A stretch of DNA of 64,000 nt from Rosellinia necatrix. Its lineage: Eukaryota; Ascomycota; Sordariomycetes; Xylariales; Xylariaceae. The notes under the pieces are model-generated. The model was given only the letters and a program-made list of their open reading frames with translations, was not told the origin of the DNA and did not search any database. The translations under genes were made by a program, and so were the position numbers. The DNA lies in NCBI GenBank assembly GCA_021209875.1, contig JAGYVD010000007.1, positions 1,054,001 through 1,118,000 of the forward strand, read 5' to 3'. Below, in pieces: positions 35,849 to 47,187 of the stretch (positions are counted from its first letter, which is position 1; every line of letters starts with the position of its first letter).

Positions 35849-36873
35849 CAGCGACCCCTCCACGCGCGCCCTCTGAGCGCACGCGCATACGCATACGCAT
35901 AGGGATGCTGCGGGGTGTGAGAGGAACACGCGTGGGCTTGGAGGTATCATCGTCAAGCAAAACGTTCTGCTGGAAAGGGGGGTGGAGCTGCGTAGTGATG
36001 ACAAGGGTTATGAAGGGGGTTGAAGGGTGTATTCTTTCCTTTGTCTTAGGTAGGGTATTGTACAACGCCTCTGAAGGACTGTCTCACGACGCAACTAATC
36101 ACAATATCGCTCTTTTGCCGTATCTTGTATTATCCGTCGTATTGCGACAATATGTGACAACCTTAGTTACACTAAAATCAAGAGATCAGTCCGATTCTAA
36201 AGTTCTATACTTGCCCAGTGCTCCCTGATCGTAGGAAACAACCTTTGAACCTTTGGCAAACTGCTATTAGCCCTTTATCACCAGACCCTTAGGATCCGGG
36301 TGTCTTGGGAAGGGCGTCTTTTACTAACAAGAACTGTCATCTTGAAGAACCAGGGCTTAGAATGGGATGGATGCACATGGTTGAAAGCCTGGTACTCACT
36401 CTGTCCTCGCGTACCTACTGTAGCTAACGGCAATTAGAAGCGGTAAGTAAGCCGTGCAGCAACTGCAACCACACCCGATCGTTTCATTCTTGACGTCGCT
36501 TCAACACTCCGCGGCTAATGTGTCCATCGTCGGGAAAACTAGGCGCTAGACTCTAAATAGACGGGCGATGCCTTGATTGCCTATTCGAGACATATCCGTC
36601 TCCAACCAAGATTAACACGTCCGTACTCTGCTCAGAAATCTTGGATGACAAGAAAGCATGATACGTCCAGCGCCCGAGGACCGCGGCTGTATTGCCCCCC
36701 GCAACGGCTGTGTCATTCGGCTTCTCTAGTAAAGGAGAAAACCTCTGTAACGAAACTGCTATATAGTGAGGATGGGAACATGCTATTGAGGGACGTATCG
36801 TCATAACACCGACAAACCTTTTACATCAAGCTAATCTGCTGCTCCTTAAGAATCAACATTCTCACCCATCAAT
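35849..36873. other. Intergenic region, esterase promoter
   Basis: No gene is seen. A GGCTAA hexamer at 36513-36518 matches the core of the fungal xylanase regulator XlnR site. One copy is weak evidence. Confidence 0.45.
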
Positions 36874-37995
36874 ATGAAGTTCGGTGCCACTATAGTCGGC
36901 CTATTGGCATCGGTCGGTTCGGTGTTGGGGGCGTCCCTCCAGCAAGTATCGAGCTTTGGGAACAACCCGTCATCGATCCAGATGTATATATATGTCCCTG
37001 AAAAGCTTGCGACTACTCCTGCTATTATCGTGGCTGTACGTAAGATGACCCCTTGATATTCTTTTTGGCGCTACATGCCTTGGTGATATGTTGATCGACT
37101 CGTTACTAACTTTTACTATTTCGAGTAGCTTCACCCCTGTGGTGGCTCCAGCACGCAATGGTTCTCGGGCACCAAGCTACCGTCATACGCGGATAGTCAG
37201 GGGTTCATCGTCATCTATCCCGGGACGACCAAATACAGCAACTGCTGGGACGTTAACAACGCAGGGTCGCTGACACATGGCGGGTCGGGCGATGCACTCG
37301 GCATTGTCAGCATGGTAAATTATACGCTCCAGAAGTATAATGGCGACAAATCCAAGGTATTCGTGATGGGCGCCTCGTCCGGGGCCATGATGACGAACGT
37401 CAGTAAGTAATTCTCGAAACTTCATATCAAATCTCATCTTTCTCCTGTGGCCATGAATCAGAAGCTCTCGATGCTTCTCGATCAAGCGAAGCTTCGGCCA
37501 TACTCAGGATGGGATGACTGATCGCGAACGTTATACCTAGTGGTGGGTGCGTATCCCGACGTTTTCGAGGCTGGGGCCGCATATTCTGGGGCGGCGTTTG
37601 CCTGCTTTGCCGGGTCTTTGGCGCCGCCGACGCCGTTCGGCAGCAACCAGACCTGCGCCCAGGGCCTCACGCACACGCCAGAAGAATGGGCGCGGTTCGT
37701 GCGCAATGCCTACCCCGGATACACGGGCAAGCGTCCGCGCATGCAGGTGATTCACGGCCTGGGCGACACGCTTGTCCGGCCGCAATGTGGATACGAGCAG
37801 CTCAAGCAATGGTCGGCCGTGCTTGGCGTCACAAACACCAAGAACAACACCGGGAGCTCCGTCCCCGAGGGTTCTCAGTACACCGAAATGGTCTACGGCG
37901 ACGGCTCGCAGCTGGTGGGATACTTTGGCCAGGGGGTGGGGCATTTTGCTCCCCCGAATGAACCCGTCATGCTGAAGTTCTTCGGGCTGATGTAG
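36874..37995 (+). CDS. Secreted CE1 esterase (acetyl xylan/feruloyl esterase, PHB-depolymerase family)
   Basis: Three exons (36874-37035, 37129-37402, 37541-37995) encode 296 residues. A signal peptide (MKFGATIVGLLASVGSVLG) leads straight into the alpha/beta hydrolase. The oxyanion region is LHPCGGSS, the nucleophile is Ser137 in GASSG, the acid is Asp in HGLGDTLV and the base is His in GVGHFAP. All are in the expected order. The enzyme removes acetyl or feruloyl groups from xylan outside the cell. No carbohydrate-binding module follows the domain. Splices rebuild IIVA-LHPCGG and MTNV-MVGAYPD. Acetyl xylan esterase is the likelier activity, but sequence alone does not separate it from feruloyl esterase. 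Confidence 0.92.
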
Positions 37996-38443
37996 TCGGA
38001 TTTGGGATTGGCACAGTCTCGGACCCCGGACCGGCATAGTCGACAACTGGCGGTCTGGGTTGGGACATACCTACATGTGCTACACTTCCCAGGTCTGGGC
38101 ACGATTTAGAGATAAATAGCAATTGAAAAGTCCGGTGATTCTGCCTTTCATTCATATTCATCACCTGTCTGGGAAATATCAACATGGTTTGGGGCTGGGT
38201 GATAGATGATACTTCCCTTGCTGGCTGCTGACCGATCCTTCGGGGAAGGGGTCGAGATCCACCGTTGAGTCATACATGCTCTCCACACAAATCTTTATAT
38301 CAAACCCGGAAGGGAGATAGGTAATAACCCAGAAGACTGTTCATTGCCACACACCTGGACTGTTGTGCCTATCTATCCCATCACTTAAACTGTCGATATT
38401 CCACCACCGTGCCGGCGTGTATGAGAGCCCGACCGCAGATACG

Positions 38444-38902
38444 ATGGCGGCAACGAACCTCCCGGCGGACTACATCCTAGTTGAGGGGTATCCCGACGCG
38501 AGGGATTACTTGAACCTGCGAAATAGTACGGGCTTGTCGCCTAGGAACGAGGAACAAGCGAGCGCCGCCCTCCGAGGTAGTTGGTATGGCGTTTACATCG
38601 CCCAGAAGGAGACGCCTACGAAAGCCATCGCAATGGGTCGAATCATCGGGGATGGCGGGTGGTACTTCCTGATCGCGGACATGATGACGGCGGAGGAACA
38701 CCAACGGAAGGGCCTGGGCGATGTGGTGTTGAAAAGCCTGCTTGCCAGAATCAGATGCCGGGCGGCCCGGGGAAATGCATACGTTACGTTGGGTGCCGAC
38801 CCCCCGGGGCGCAGGCTGTATCAAAAGAACGGCTTCAAGGAGACCATGCCGCAGGTAATGGGGATGGGTTTGATGGTAGAATGCGATGGGGGGGAGGAAT
38901 AA
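38444..38902 (+). CDS. GNAT-family N-acetyltransferase
   Basis: A 152-residue intronless protein starting at ATG 38444 (MAATNLPADY). The GNAT core is visible: a strand with AMGRIIGDGGWYFLIADMMT, then the acetyl-CoA loop QRKGLG (Q/RxxGxG) and helix DVVLKSLLARI. Near the end is GRRLYQKNGF, the conserved motif B region. The substrate is unknown; such small fungal GNATs may act on amines or antibiotics. Upstream in-frame codons lack an ATG. Confidence 0.85.
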   Translation: MAATNLPADYILVEGYPDARDYLNLRNSTGLSPRNEEQASAALRGSWYGVYIAQKETPTKAIAMGRIIGDGGWYFLIADMMTAEEHQRKGLGDVVLKSLLARIRCRAARGNAYVTLGADPPGRRLYQKNGFKETMPQVMGMGLMVECDGGEE

Positions 38903-38958
38903 GCAATGATGCACCTGCTGCGGCACGCAGACAGACCCCTTTTGCAGATAGGGCAGAT

Positions 38959-39002
38959 GGGGACTATAGAGGCTATAGGGGCTATAGGGGCTATAGGGGC
39001 TG
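38959..39002. repeat. 9-bp tandem repeat (GGGGCTATA)n
   Basis: About four to five copies of GGGGCTATA directly follow the acetyltransferase gene, in its likely 3' untranslated region. Confidence 0.9.
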
Positions 39003-40214
39003 CGATGCACGACAATGTTGCGCTATGGGTTAGGTAGTGCTACATCTGCTCGACATGCTCTTCTGGGGCCGACGGCATAGGAGGACGGTGAACCAGGTGG
39101 CTTCGCAGAGGCGTATATAGGTAGAGACTATACCTACTGGTCGTCTGGCCTGATAAAGCCGACAACAACACCGCACTATTAAATTATGGTTGTATCTCCG
39201 ACTTAGCCCAGGACACCGGCCATACCATACAAATAACATGAATAGTGAAATTATCTGGTAAGGGACGTGTAATTCACCACTAGTGAGCATGCATGAATAA
39301 ATGAATGATAGGGTTTGGAAGGTCATGTAGCATCGCTCCCCCAAGGTATCATAGTCAAGCAGTGCTGCAAAACTATACTATCAAATCACCAAGTGATACT
39401 TGGGCTAGATGCAGTCATTTATCTACCTAGGTAGTTATCTGTAATTATATCTTCTAGGCGCTAATTCGACAGGACCTACCTACACACCTAATAAGAGCAA
39501 AGCCAAGGTAGCTTTTGGGGGATCTTGAGTAATAAAATAAGAACAAGCGAACTTTTGCAAATTATCTTGTAGTATTTTTTTAACCCCTAGTCACGGTTCC
39601 GACTTAGAAATAGGAAAAGTAAAAAAAAAGCAAAAAGTACTGGGGGCTGGCTCAGAGAGGTTGCTTGCTTCGCATCTAATACTTGTAAGGAGCGGGTTAT
39701 TAAGACGGGCCGTATCGGACCGCTGAATCCCCTGATTAGGCGCTGATCGACCAGTCCTGTGTCCCTGTTTGGCCACGGCATGTGCTTGCTACCTAAAAGA
39801 GATGCTGGTCCACTTGTCGCCACGAACAACCTTGGCGTTCGCGTCTCAGGCTTCAACTTCACCTCGGATATCGCCAGTCACAGGATTTCTTCACGAGACA
39901 ACATCCCTCGTCAGCCTCAGCCGGATGGATGGGTGGATGAATGAATGAATGAATGAATGAACGAATGAATGACCGAATGACCGGATGACTGAATGACTGA
40001 ACATGAGCTGGCATCACACTCGGGTCTCTCGCTGCGCTGCTCCGTGTCCTCTGCTCATCTTCTCGCTCGCTGCCTCCACCGCTTGATCACCGAGGAGGAG
40101 CATCAATGATTGACTGGCCCGGAACTGTGTCGCGCGCTCATCCCTCTATCTCGCCACGCCTCGGCCGCCTACCGCCTAGTTGTCGTTGAGCTCGCGCAGC
40201 AGAGGGGCTCATCC
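39003..40214. other. Intergenic region
   Basis: No gene is seen. A TACCTAGGTAG motif occurs at about 39424. A GAAT-type repeat precedes the next gene. Confidence 0.5.
39922..39999. repeat. GAAT/GAAC-type tetranucleotide repeat
   Basis: Tandem ATGA/ATGG-type units, perfect in the middle (GAATGAATGAAT...) and degenerate at both ends, lie upstream of the VPS62-domain gene. Confidence 0.85.
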
Positions 40215-41747
40215 ATGTACCACCTCCGCCGCGTCGCCGTCGCGGTCGCCATCTTCGTCTTCGCCGTCGTTATCCTGACCGTTCTGCCGCGTGTCCTCAA
40301 CCCGGTGCCTCCCAGCAAGGAGAAGATTGAAGCCGACCAGCGATGGGTCAACACGTCGCCGTCGTGGTTCGACCGACAAGCTTGCCGCTGGATGGGCCTG
40401 TGCGGCCTGATGCATCTTAAACCTGACCCGCCAGTCAGGTTCGGGTCTAGCCGCGACGGCGCATGTGCCAATGATGGGGGGCGCCGCTCTACGTCTCATC
40501 CCATCCGCGAAGACGCTGAAATCCAAACCCATGTTCAGACGAAGGAACTGGGGGGGATACCGCAGTACGTGCTTGATTACGCGCCGCTCGTTCACCTTTA
40601 CTCTGAGGAGCACTTCTGGCCCTCTGATATCGAGGATCACATCAAACATATGCTGCCTCATGTCGATGATATGCCGCTCAACCAATCGGAGCCGTTATCT
40701 CTATCGCGATTAAACATGTTAGACAATCATCCCGGGTTTGTAACTCTTAAAAGCAAAGACAATGTTGAATGCCGCCCAGATTGGCTTCACAGTACGGCGA
40801 ATACTCCTCTCTCATTTATGGACGGGCTTGATGACCATGATGATGTCGAGGCCGACACTCTAGAGGGGCCATGGCCTGTGGAAGACACAACATGGTTCGA
40901 CGTGGACAAAGAACACCCTCTGCAGCGCATTTCGGACCCGAGGAAGGTACCAGCCGGTAGCAGACGTATACAGTTACCCTCAAAACGACCCTCCGCGTAT
41001 CTTTCTCGCGAGCAACGCCGGATCGCGGCTCGGCAGACGCAAAACAAGCCTAACGATGAGGGGCATTCCAGGGCCCCAGCAACGCTCGTCCTGGTAGATA
41101 AGGGATCCGACGTGGTCGATGCATTCTGGTTTTTCTTTTACGCCTACAATCTGGGGCAAACCGTTCTGGGAACACGATATGGAAACCACGTGGGCGACTG
41201 GGAGCATGCTATGATCCGTTTTGAGTCGGGCGTGCCTCGTGCCATGTACTTTAGCGAGCACGAGGGCGGCCAGGCGTACGCCTGGCAGGCTGTTGAGAAG
41301 CGTGGAAATGCGACACAAGTACAGCGCCCGGTTATCTACAGCGCTGTAGGAAGCCATGCCATGTACGCAATGCCTGGAAACCACCCTTACGTGCTCCCCT
41401 TTCAAATGCTCAAAGACGTGACGGACCACGGGCCGCTCTGGGACCCGTCCAAGAATTACAGGAGCTATTGGTATACTTATTCGGCGCCTGAAGGGGAAGG
41501 GCTTGACCCGACTCGGGAGAACCCCGACGCTCCTATAGGTTGGTTCCACTTCAACGGTCGATGGGGCGACAAGCTCTATGGTCTGGACGACAGACGTCAG
41601 TGGAGGCTGTTTGGCCAATATCATTATGTGACTGGGCCGCAGGGACCGAAGTTCAAGAATCTGGGAAGACGGAAGGTATGCCAGACTTCGAGATGCCGGA
41701 TATTGCACTCCATTGCTGAGGGTCGGAAGGGAAGTTGGCATTCATAG
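40215..41747 (+). CDS. VPS62: Vps62-family protein (vacuolar sorting-associated 62 domain)
   Basis: A 510-residue intronless protein from ATG 40215. Residues 4-25 form one membrane anchor (VAVAVAIFVFAVVILTVLP) that could keep the protein in the secretory pathway. The Vps62 domain follows: IPQYVLDYAPLVHLYSEEHFWPSDIEDHI near residue 115. Later come DAFWFFFYAYNLGQTV, GNHVGDWEHAMIRF, AYAWQAVEKRG, YSAVGSHAMYAMPG and GWFHFNGRWGDKLY, all hallmark segments. In yeast Vps62 was linked to cytoplasm-to-vacuole protein targeting; the biochemical role is unknown. The ATG was chosen because the membrane anchor follows it directly; no upstream in-frame ATG exists. Confidence 0.9.
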   Translation: MYHLRRVAVAVAIFVFAVVILTVLPRVLNPVPPSKEKIEADQRWVNTSPSWFDRQACRWMGLCGLMHLKPDPPVRFGSSRDGACANDGGRRSTSHPIREDAEIQTHVQTKELGGIPQYVLDYAPLVHLYSEEHFWPSDIEDHIKHMLPHVDDMPLNQSEPLSLSRLNMLDNHPGFVTLKSKDNVECRPDWLHSTANTPLSFMDGLDDHDDVEADTLEGPWPVEDTTWFDVDKEHPLQRISDPRKVPAGSRRIQLPSKRPSAYLSREQRRIAARQTQNKPNDEGHSRAPATLVLVDKGSDVVDAFWFFFYAYNLGQTVLGTRYGNHVGDWEHAMIRFESGVPRAMYFSEHEGGQAYAWQAVEKRGNATQVQRPVIYSAVGSHAMYAMPGNHPYVLPFQMLKDVTDHGPLWDPSKNYRSYWYTYSAPEGEGLDPTRENPDAPIGWFHFNGRWGDKLYGLDDRRQWRLFGQYHYVTGPQGPKFKNLGRRKVCQTSRCRILHSIAEGRKGSWHS

Positions 41748-42490
41748 GGTTTTGGTTTCCAGGCGTACACAGACAGCACTAGGCGAGATACCCAATGTAT
41801 TGTTGAATTCGAACCCATCGTGTAGACGCCTTTATCTGCGTGCATGTAAGATAACATACACTGCGTAGCATGGAACTGTGGCATTACCAACAACCTGGAT
41901 TCGGCGGATCCTAGGTCGTACCGAACCTGCGTAAGAGTATCATCGGCCGTACACCAAACCAGACCAGCGGTACCCTTGAATGATACCGTGGGTAGAGCGC
42001 ACGTTTTGGATGGCATTGGTTTCCGAAAGCATGCTAGGCTTCGGTGAACGGGCCATTACATCTGCTATGGCTCGCCGGGGAGGTTTCTTGTGGGGAGATT
42101 CCTCTCCACATTCATCCCATCATTCGACTTCTACCCCGGACCCCAGAGATGCCCCATACCTCCCCGCGAACTGCCATTGGAGCGCATAACACGCACGGCC
42201 AGCATCGCGTCGAAAACCCTCCACTCAGCATCACGCTTTCCCCCGGTTCCCCGGTCCCGCGTTCCAAGAGCTCAGGTATCATTGCTTACCATGCCGAACC
42301 GATGGGTTTCTCCGCCTCGTGGCCTTCACCTCGACAAGGATCCCGTCGCGATGTGGTTATGTATAAAGAGGGCGAAGGTCGCCGACCGCGGTCTCGTATA
42401 ACCGTGGGTATTGCTTTCGCTCTGTCATCTGTGTGAGGGTGTCCTTGGGTCTTTGAATTATCTCGAGTTCCGATAGAAGGTAGTGCCAAG
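41748..42490. other. Intergenic region upstream of the sugar porter
   Basis: No gene is supported; overlapping frames at 42044-42436 lack domains. Confidence 0.5.
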
Positions 42491-44755
42491 ATGAATCCTC
42501 ATACCTACCAAGTAAGGCGTGCCGTGTGATGTCGTCCTCGAGTTCCATGCCAGAATTCTAACATGGCTCCAGTTTCTTGTTGGCATCTTTGCCTCCGTAG
42601 GCTCGGTTCTGTACGGCTACGACCTCGGTGTCATTGCTGGTGTAATAGGCAGCTCGTCTTATGAAGCACGGTTCCGTGCCAACCCGGCGCAAAAGTAAAT
42701 AACCATCCCTCTGGACTCCTGAAAACCCTCCCGCCCCCGAAATTGAGCTTGGTTTGATAATGTACTGATCCTTCCTCTTCGCAGTGGAGCTGTGGTCTCT
42801 CTCTTCACCGGTGGCGCATTCTTCGGTGCTGGCTTTGCCGGCCTAGCGGGTGATTGCCTGGGTAGACGACTGACTATCATGATGGGCGCTTTAATTTTCA
42901 TCCTAGGAGGAAGTCTCCAAACCGGAGCGCAGACCATCAACTTCCTATACGCTGGGAGGGCTCTCGCTGGCACTGGTGTAGGATTTTTAACAATGATTAT
43001 TCGGTATGTTAGCAATGTGTTTGTTTCCACGTCAGTGTCAAAAGCTAATACTCTCGATAGTAAGCAACCAAGTCCCTTCGTAATCAAGGACTTCCACAAA
43101 GCCATGGCTGGCGTGGCGGTGATATAAATATATATATATATGAAATTCACCTCTAACTAAAATGCCTCCTCCAGCTGTATACCAAAGCGAAATATCGCAC
43201 CCGTCGATCCGAGGACGTGTGACAAGTCTTCAGCAATTCATGCTCGGGATCGGCGCCCTTGTCGCCGGATGGACAACGTATGGATGTTATACCAATTTAA
43301 AAGACGATGCCCAGTGGAGAGTGCCGCTGGCTATCCAAATTGTTCCTGCAGTCGTCCTCGCGGCTTTGATCTTGCTGTTCCCGGAGAGTCCTCGTTGGCT
43401 CATTGACCACAACAGGTACACGCCCCCATACTATCATGTGTATTGAATGTTAGGTGTGGTTGCTAATTATAAATAGGTCTGACGAAGGGCTTGCGACTCT
43501 TGCCAGGCTCCACGCTGGTGGCGATATCAACGACGCCTGGGTCCGCGCCGAGTTCGCCCAGATCCAAGAATCTATCACGGACGAGCACGAGCACGAAGCG
43601 AAGAGCTACGTTGAACTCTTCAAGAACAAGTGAGTCTCACCCTAAACACAACACCTCCCTATCTTAGTAAGTTCGACCGGTTATCTGATGACGATTGTCT
43701 TCCAGATCTGCGTTCCGCCGCCTGTTCCTCGCCTGCTCTATCCAAGCCTCGATCCAGCTCACCGGCGTGTCGGCGATCCAGTACTTCTCGGTGCCCATCT
43801 TCGGCCAGATCGGCATCTCGCCCGAGAACGCTCTTAAATACCAAGCCATCAACAGCGTGCTGGCGCTCGTCGCGCAGTTTTGTTGCATGCTGACGATCGA
43901 CAAGTTCGGCCGGAGACCAGTACTCATCAGCGGAAATTTGGTGAACTGCTTGACGTTCGTTGTAGTTGCCGTGCTCCTCGGTAAGTACATCCTTTCCATG
44001 ACAGGATGGCTGTTTCTAGAGGCTACCTGTCGGTGCTGACGTATGTGTTTTATAGCGTTGTTCCCTCCTTCTTCGGGGTCGGGTGGGACTGCTGGATGGG
44101 GATTTATCGTTGTGTAAGTCGATTGATTCCAGTTTCACGCTCTCTTACAACAGCCATGATCACTGACCGAATTATTAGGACCTGGATTTTTAACATTTCC
44201 TTCTCTTACGCCTGTGGACCGTTGTCTTGGTATGTGGTGAATTGAAGCCCCTAAACTACCAATCCTCACATCGTCTTTTTTTTCTAATTATACCCCCAAC
44301 TTATGATAACCAACGACAACACTCCCACCGTCCTAACCAACCATCTTTCCCGCCGTTTATAAGTTATATCACCCAAAGCAACTAACAGTGTGATTCCCCC
44401 CCACAGGATCATCCCAGCTGAGATCTTCGACACGCACACGCGCAGCAAGGGTGTGTCGATTGCGACGATGACAAGCTTCGCTTTCAATACGTTGATCGGA
44501 CAGGTGACGGAGATCGCCGTCAAGTCAGTGGGCTGGCGGTACTTCCTCCTCTTTGCCATTGCCAACCTGACTAACGCGCTCTTCTTTTACGCCATCCTTC
44601 CCGAGACTAAGCTCTTGCCTCTCGAGGAGATGAATTACCTCTTCACGCACGCCCCCTGGGTCATCGCCCGCGCCGACCCGCGGAAATACCGGGCCAACCT
44701 CGCTGCCGATGTGGAGAGGCGTGCTGAGGAGATCAGAGAGAAAGGGGAGCTGTAG
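42491..44755 (+). CDS. MFS sugar porter, with a frame break at one splice junction
   Basis: Nine exons: 42491-42511, 42573-42694, 42785-43002/43003, 43175-43415, 43477-43629, 43706-43980, 44056-44113, 44179-44229 and 44407-44755. They give about 495 residues, a full twelve-helix transporter. The short first exon joins as TYQ-FLVGIFASVGSVLYGYDLGVIAGVI. Sugar-porter motifs are present: DCLGRRLTI, PESPRWLI, KFGRRPVL, GWGF..WIF, CGPLSW-IIPAE and PETKLLPLEEM. The joint between exons 3 and 4 should read MII-PVYQSEIS, but the only good donor (CG|GTATGT) is one base too far and would shift the frame. Either splicing is non-canonical, the locus is a fresh pseudogene, or a base is wrong. The sugar is unknown. 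Confidence 0.82.
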
Positions 44756-45681
44756 AGGGGGGTTTAGAGAATTGGCATTCGTTTGTTATGAGCGGTCTGG
44801 CCTAACGTAGAATTAAAGTGTTGGTGGTATTATATGTAAATAATGCCTTATTCAATGCGTCAACATGCTCGGAGACTTGCGCGTTCTACACCCACTAACT
44901 CGAAATCTTCTTTATGAATAGAACGCCTAGCCCAGCTGCGATACACGTGTTTCCGCTGTAATCGCCGCGCGGTGCTCGCCTCTTGGGTGGCTACTCGGAC
45001 AGCTCTCCCAAGCGCCTACCTAGGCAGGAGCTAACGAGATAGGGAGCTTGATAATATATGCCGAGAAGCTTTGGAGCATCCATATACTTCCCCGGCTATT
45101 TCCATGCTTACAATTTCTAAAATTTCAGAATAGTTTGATATCAGAGCAAGTGAGAGAGCCCAGGCTAACTTACACACTGAGCCCTACTGTCCCCGAGAAG
45201 GCGAGAATGCATTAATAAACGAGTTAGCTAGCTCCTGCTACCTGTGCTTAAGACTTAAGACTTAAACCCTACTGCCATCTTTGCTTAATTTTCGTAATTA
45301 GGAAAGAGTGTTCACCTATCTGATCGACCGCCTTGGTGCATCTTGGGGGCCCTACCTGCCTAATAATACCTTGTAGCCTGAAGCTTAAATGTCTAATATA
45401 ACTGGAATAGAAGCATCCACCAAGTTCATGAGAAGGGGGAAATGAGAGCAGGAAAGGACTATTGGTATTCCTAGGCAAGAATTTGCCTGGAGCATACGAG
45501 TGGTGTATTACCGGCATCTGATTTCATCACACCAAAGAATAACCAATAACACGCATAGTTTAAGTTCGACATCTTCCAGAGCTCCGGTTTCGACGTCTTT
45601 GGCAGCACGAGGGAAGTAAACATACTTTAAACGGCTACGCAGCACTCGCCGCCTGTGATATTCTCACGCGTTCCTTTCGCA
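44756..45681. other. Intergenic region
   Basis: No gene is seen. Part is AT-rich. Confidence 0.5.
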
Positions 45682-47187
45682 ATGGCCGTATTTTGGTTCT
45701 TCCGCCGATTCCATAGGTTCCCTCTTGAAATACAGCTCCGAGTATGGAAACACTATTTTTTGAATCTTTACGCATGCGGCCCGATAATCCATGTCTTTGT
45801 TCCAGCGCAGGCCAATATTTTCCACTGGGTACAAGATTATGCATGCCCCCTCTACCAGTAGGTACTTGACTTCGTCGCACGCATCAAGGCTGGTGATCTC
45901 CAATGCTAAAACGCTGGCCTATAGAGCCATCAACGCGAGAACCAACAAGCCGATAGAGACGGACCCATGGGGGCGGCTTACTTCGCTCTGGAGTTACCAA
46001 GCCGCCCGTGATAGCATCCATTACAGGTTAAATGCCGATTTGTTAGCCTTCGGCCATAACGTCCGAGCGGTAGATAGCCTGCCATCAACATCGGAAGACG
46101 TGTATGCAATACGGCACACCGCGATGTGTATGGAAAGGCTTGTAGCAGAAAGTATGGCCCGTGACCGTTTATTCTCCAACATTACGAGTTGGCTGGGGCC
46201 CAGAGGTCGTTCATACCCAGTAAGTAGGGAGACGCTCATAGACCGTTGCAAGAAGGAACTAGCAGTAGGTAATCCCAGTGTCACATTTGTTTCTATCTAC
46301 CCTCAGGGGCCGAATGACTCTTGTTGGCTTACCTTCCCTCACTGTGGTAGCGCATCAGGCGAGTGGATGACCCCGAACCGTCTCGAATCCCTGCTACTGG
46401 CCGGCTTGCTATCAATACGAAGATTAAAGCTGCCGCACTATATTTGTCTGCCATGCTGCGGTGGTTGGACGCGGATAATAAGTTACTAGATGAGAGCACA
46501 ACGACCCTTGGACAGGATCGGGCCCAAGACTGTCATGTTTTGAGATATTATTTGTGGCCAGGATCGTTTGATTGTCTTCTCCCTCGCGCCGCGGAATTCA
46601 GACGAGATGAAGCACGAAGGGCAAAGCAACGCTTTACCATCTCCCCGGATGAAGATCTCATCTACATTGCAGACCCTCGACATCCGGAGCTGTTTGTGCA
46701 ACTGATCCAGTGTCCGTGGTTCGAAGAAATTGAGCGCGTGGCGATTCTCATCTTGGATTTCTCGGTTCTGATGGACTGGCCAGACCGTGAAAACGGCATT
46801 TCGCACTGGGGCGACGAGGCCCTGGGCTTTAAGTCAACGAAACTCAAGGAGGTCATGCTCGTAGTTAGGCCGGTGAGAAGTCCGATCAATACTCACTGTG
46901 AACGGCAACCTCGCGATGTCTACGGTTTCATCGATATTTGCAAAGATGTTTTCTACGGCCTGGATTCTTGGTTGGAGAAGGACTGGTCGGAAGTGTCGCT
47001 GGACCTGCTGAGCTATGAGACCAATTTGCGTCTAGTTTTTGGGGATTTGATGGAGGACGTCCAGGTCCGTTTTGTGGCTGACGTGGATTATGAAGCCATT
47101 GGAGTAGCTGGCAGGGATAATTCGCTATATCGGCGTTTGCGGCACGGACGATCAACATCATTGCCAAGTCGTCGGGCCTTGCCATAG
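45682..47187 (+). CDS. 2EXR-domain protein
   Basis: A three-exon model (45682-45857, 45925-46264, 46351-47187) of 450 residues. The N-terminus FHRFPLEIQLRVWKHYF matches the opening of the fungal 2EXR domain (FxxLPxEIRLxIW). Farther on, AAEFRRDEARR and a following segment DEDLIYIADPRHPELFVQL...PWFEEIERVAIL match the second part. The first splice avoids an in-frame TAG by using donor CA|GTAGGT. The second uses GTAGGT and acceptor GGTAG; it is the only spacing I found that joins the two open frames. Fungi carry many such proteins of unknown function. The second intron is the weak point; a frameshifted gene is the alternative. Confidence 0.6.

Noticed and set aside
41800..41830. GGGTTCGAATTC-like tRNA B box on the minus strand
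   Set aside because: No T-stem pairing and no cloverleaf around it.
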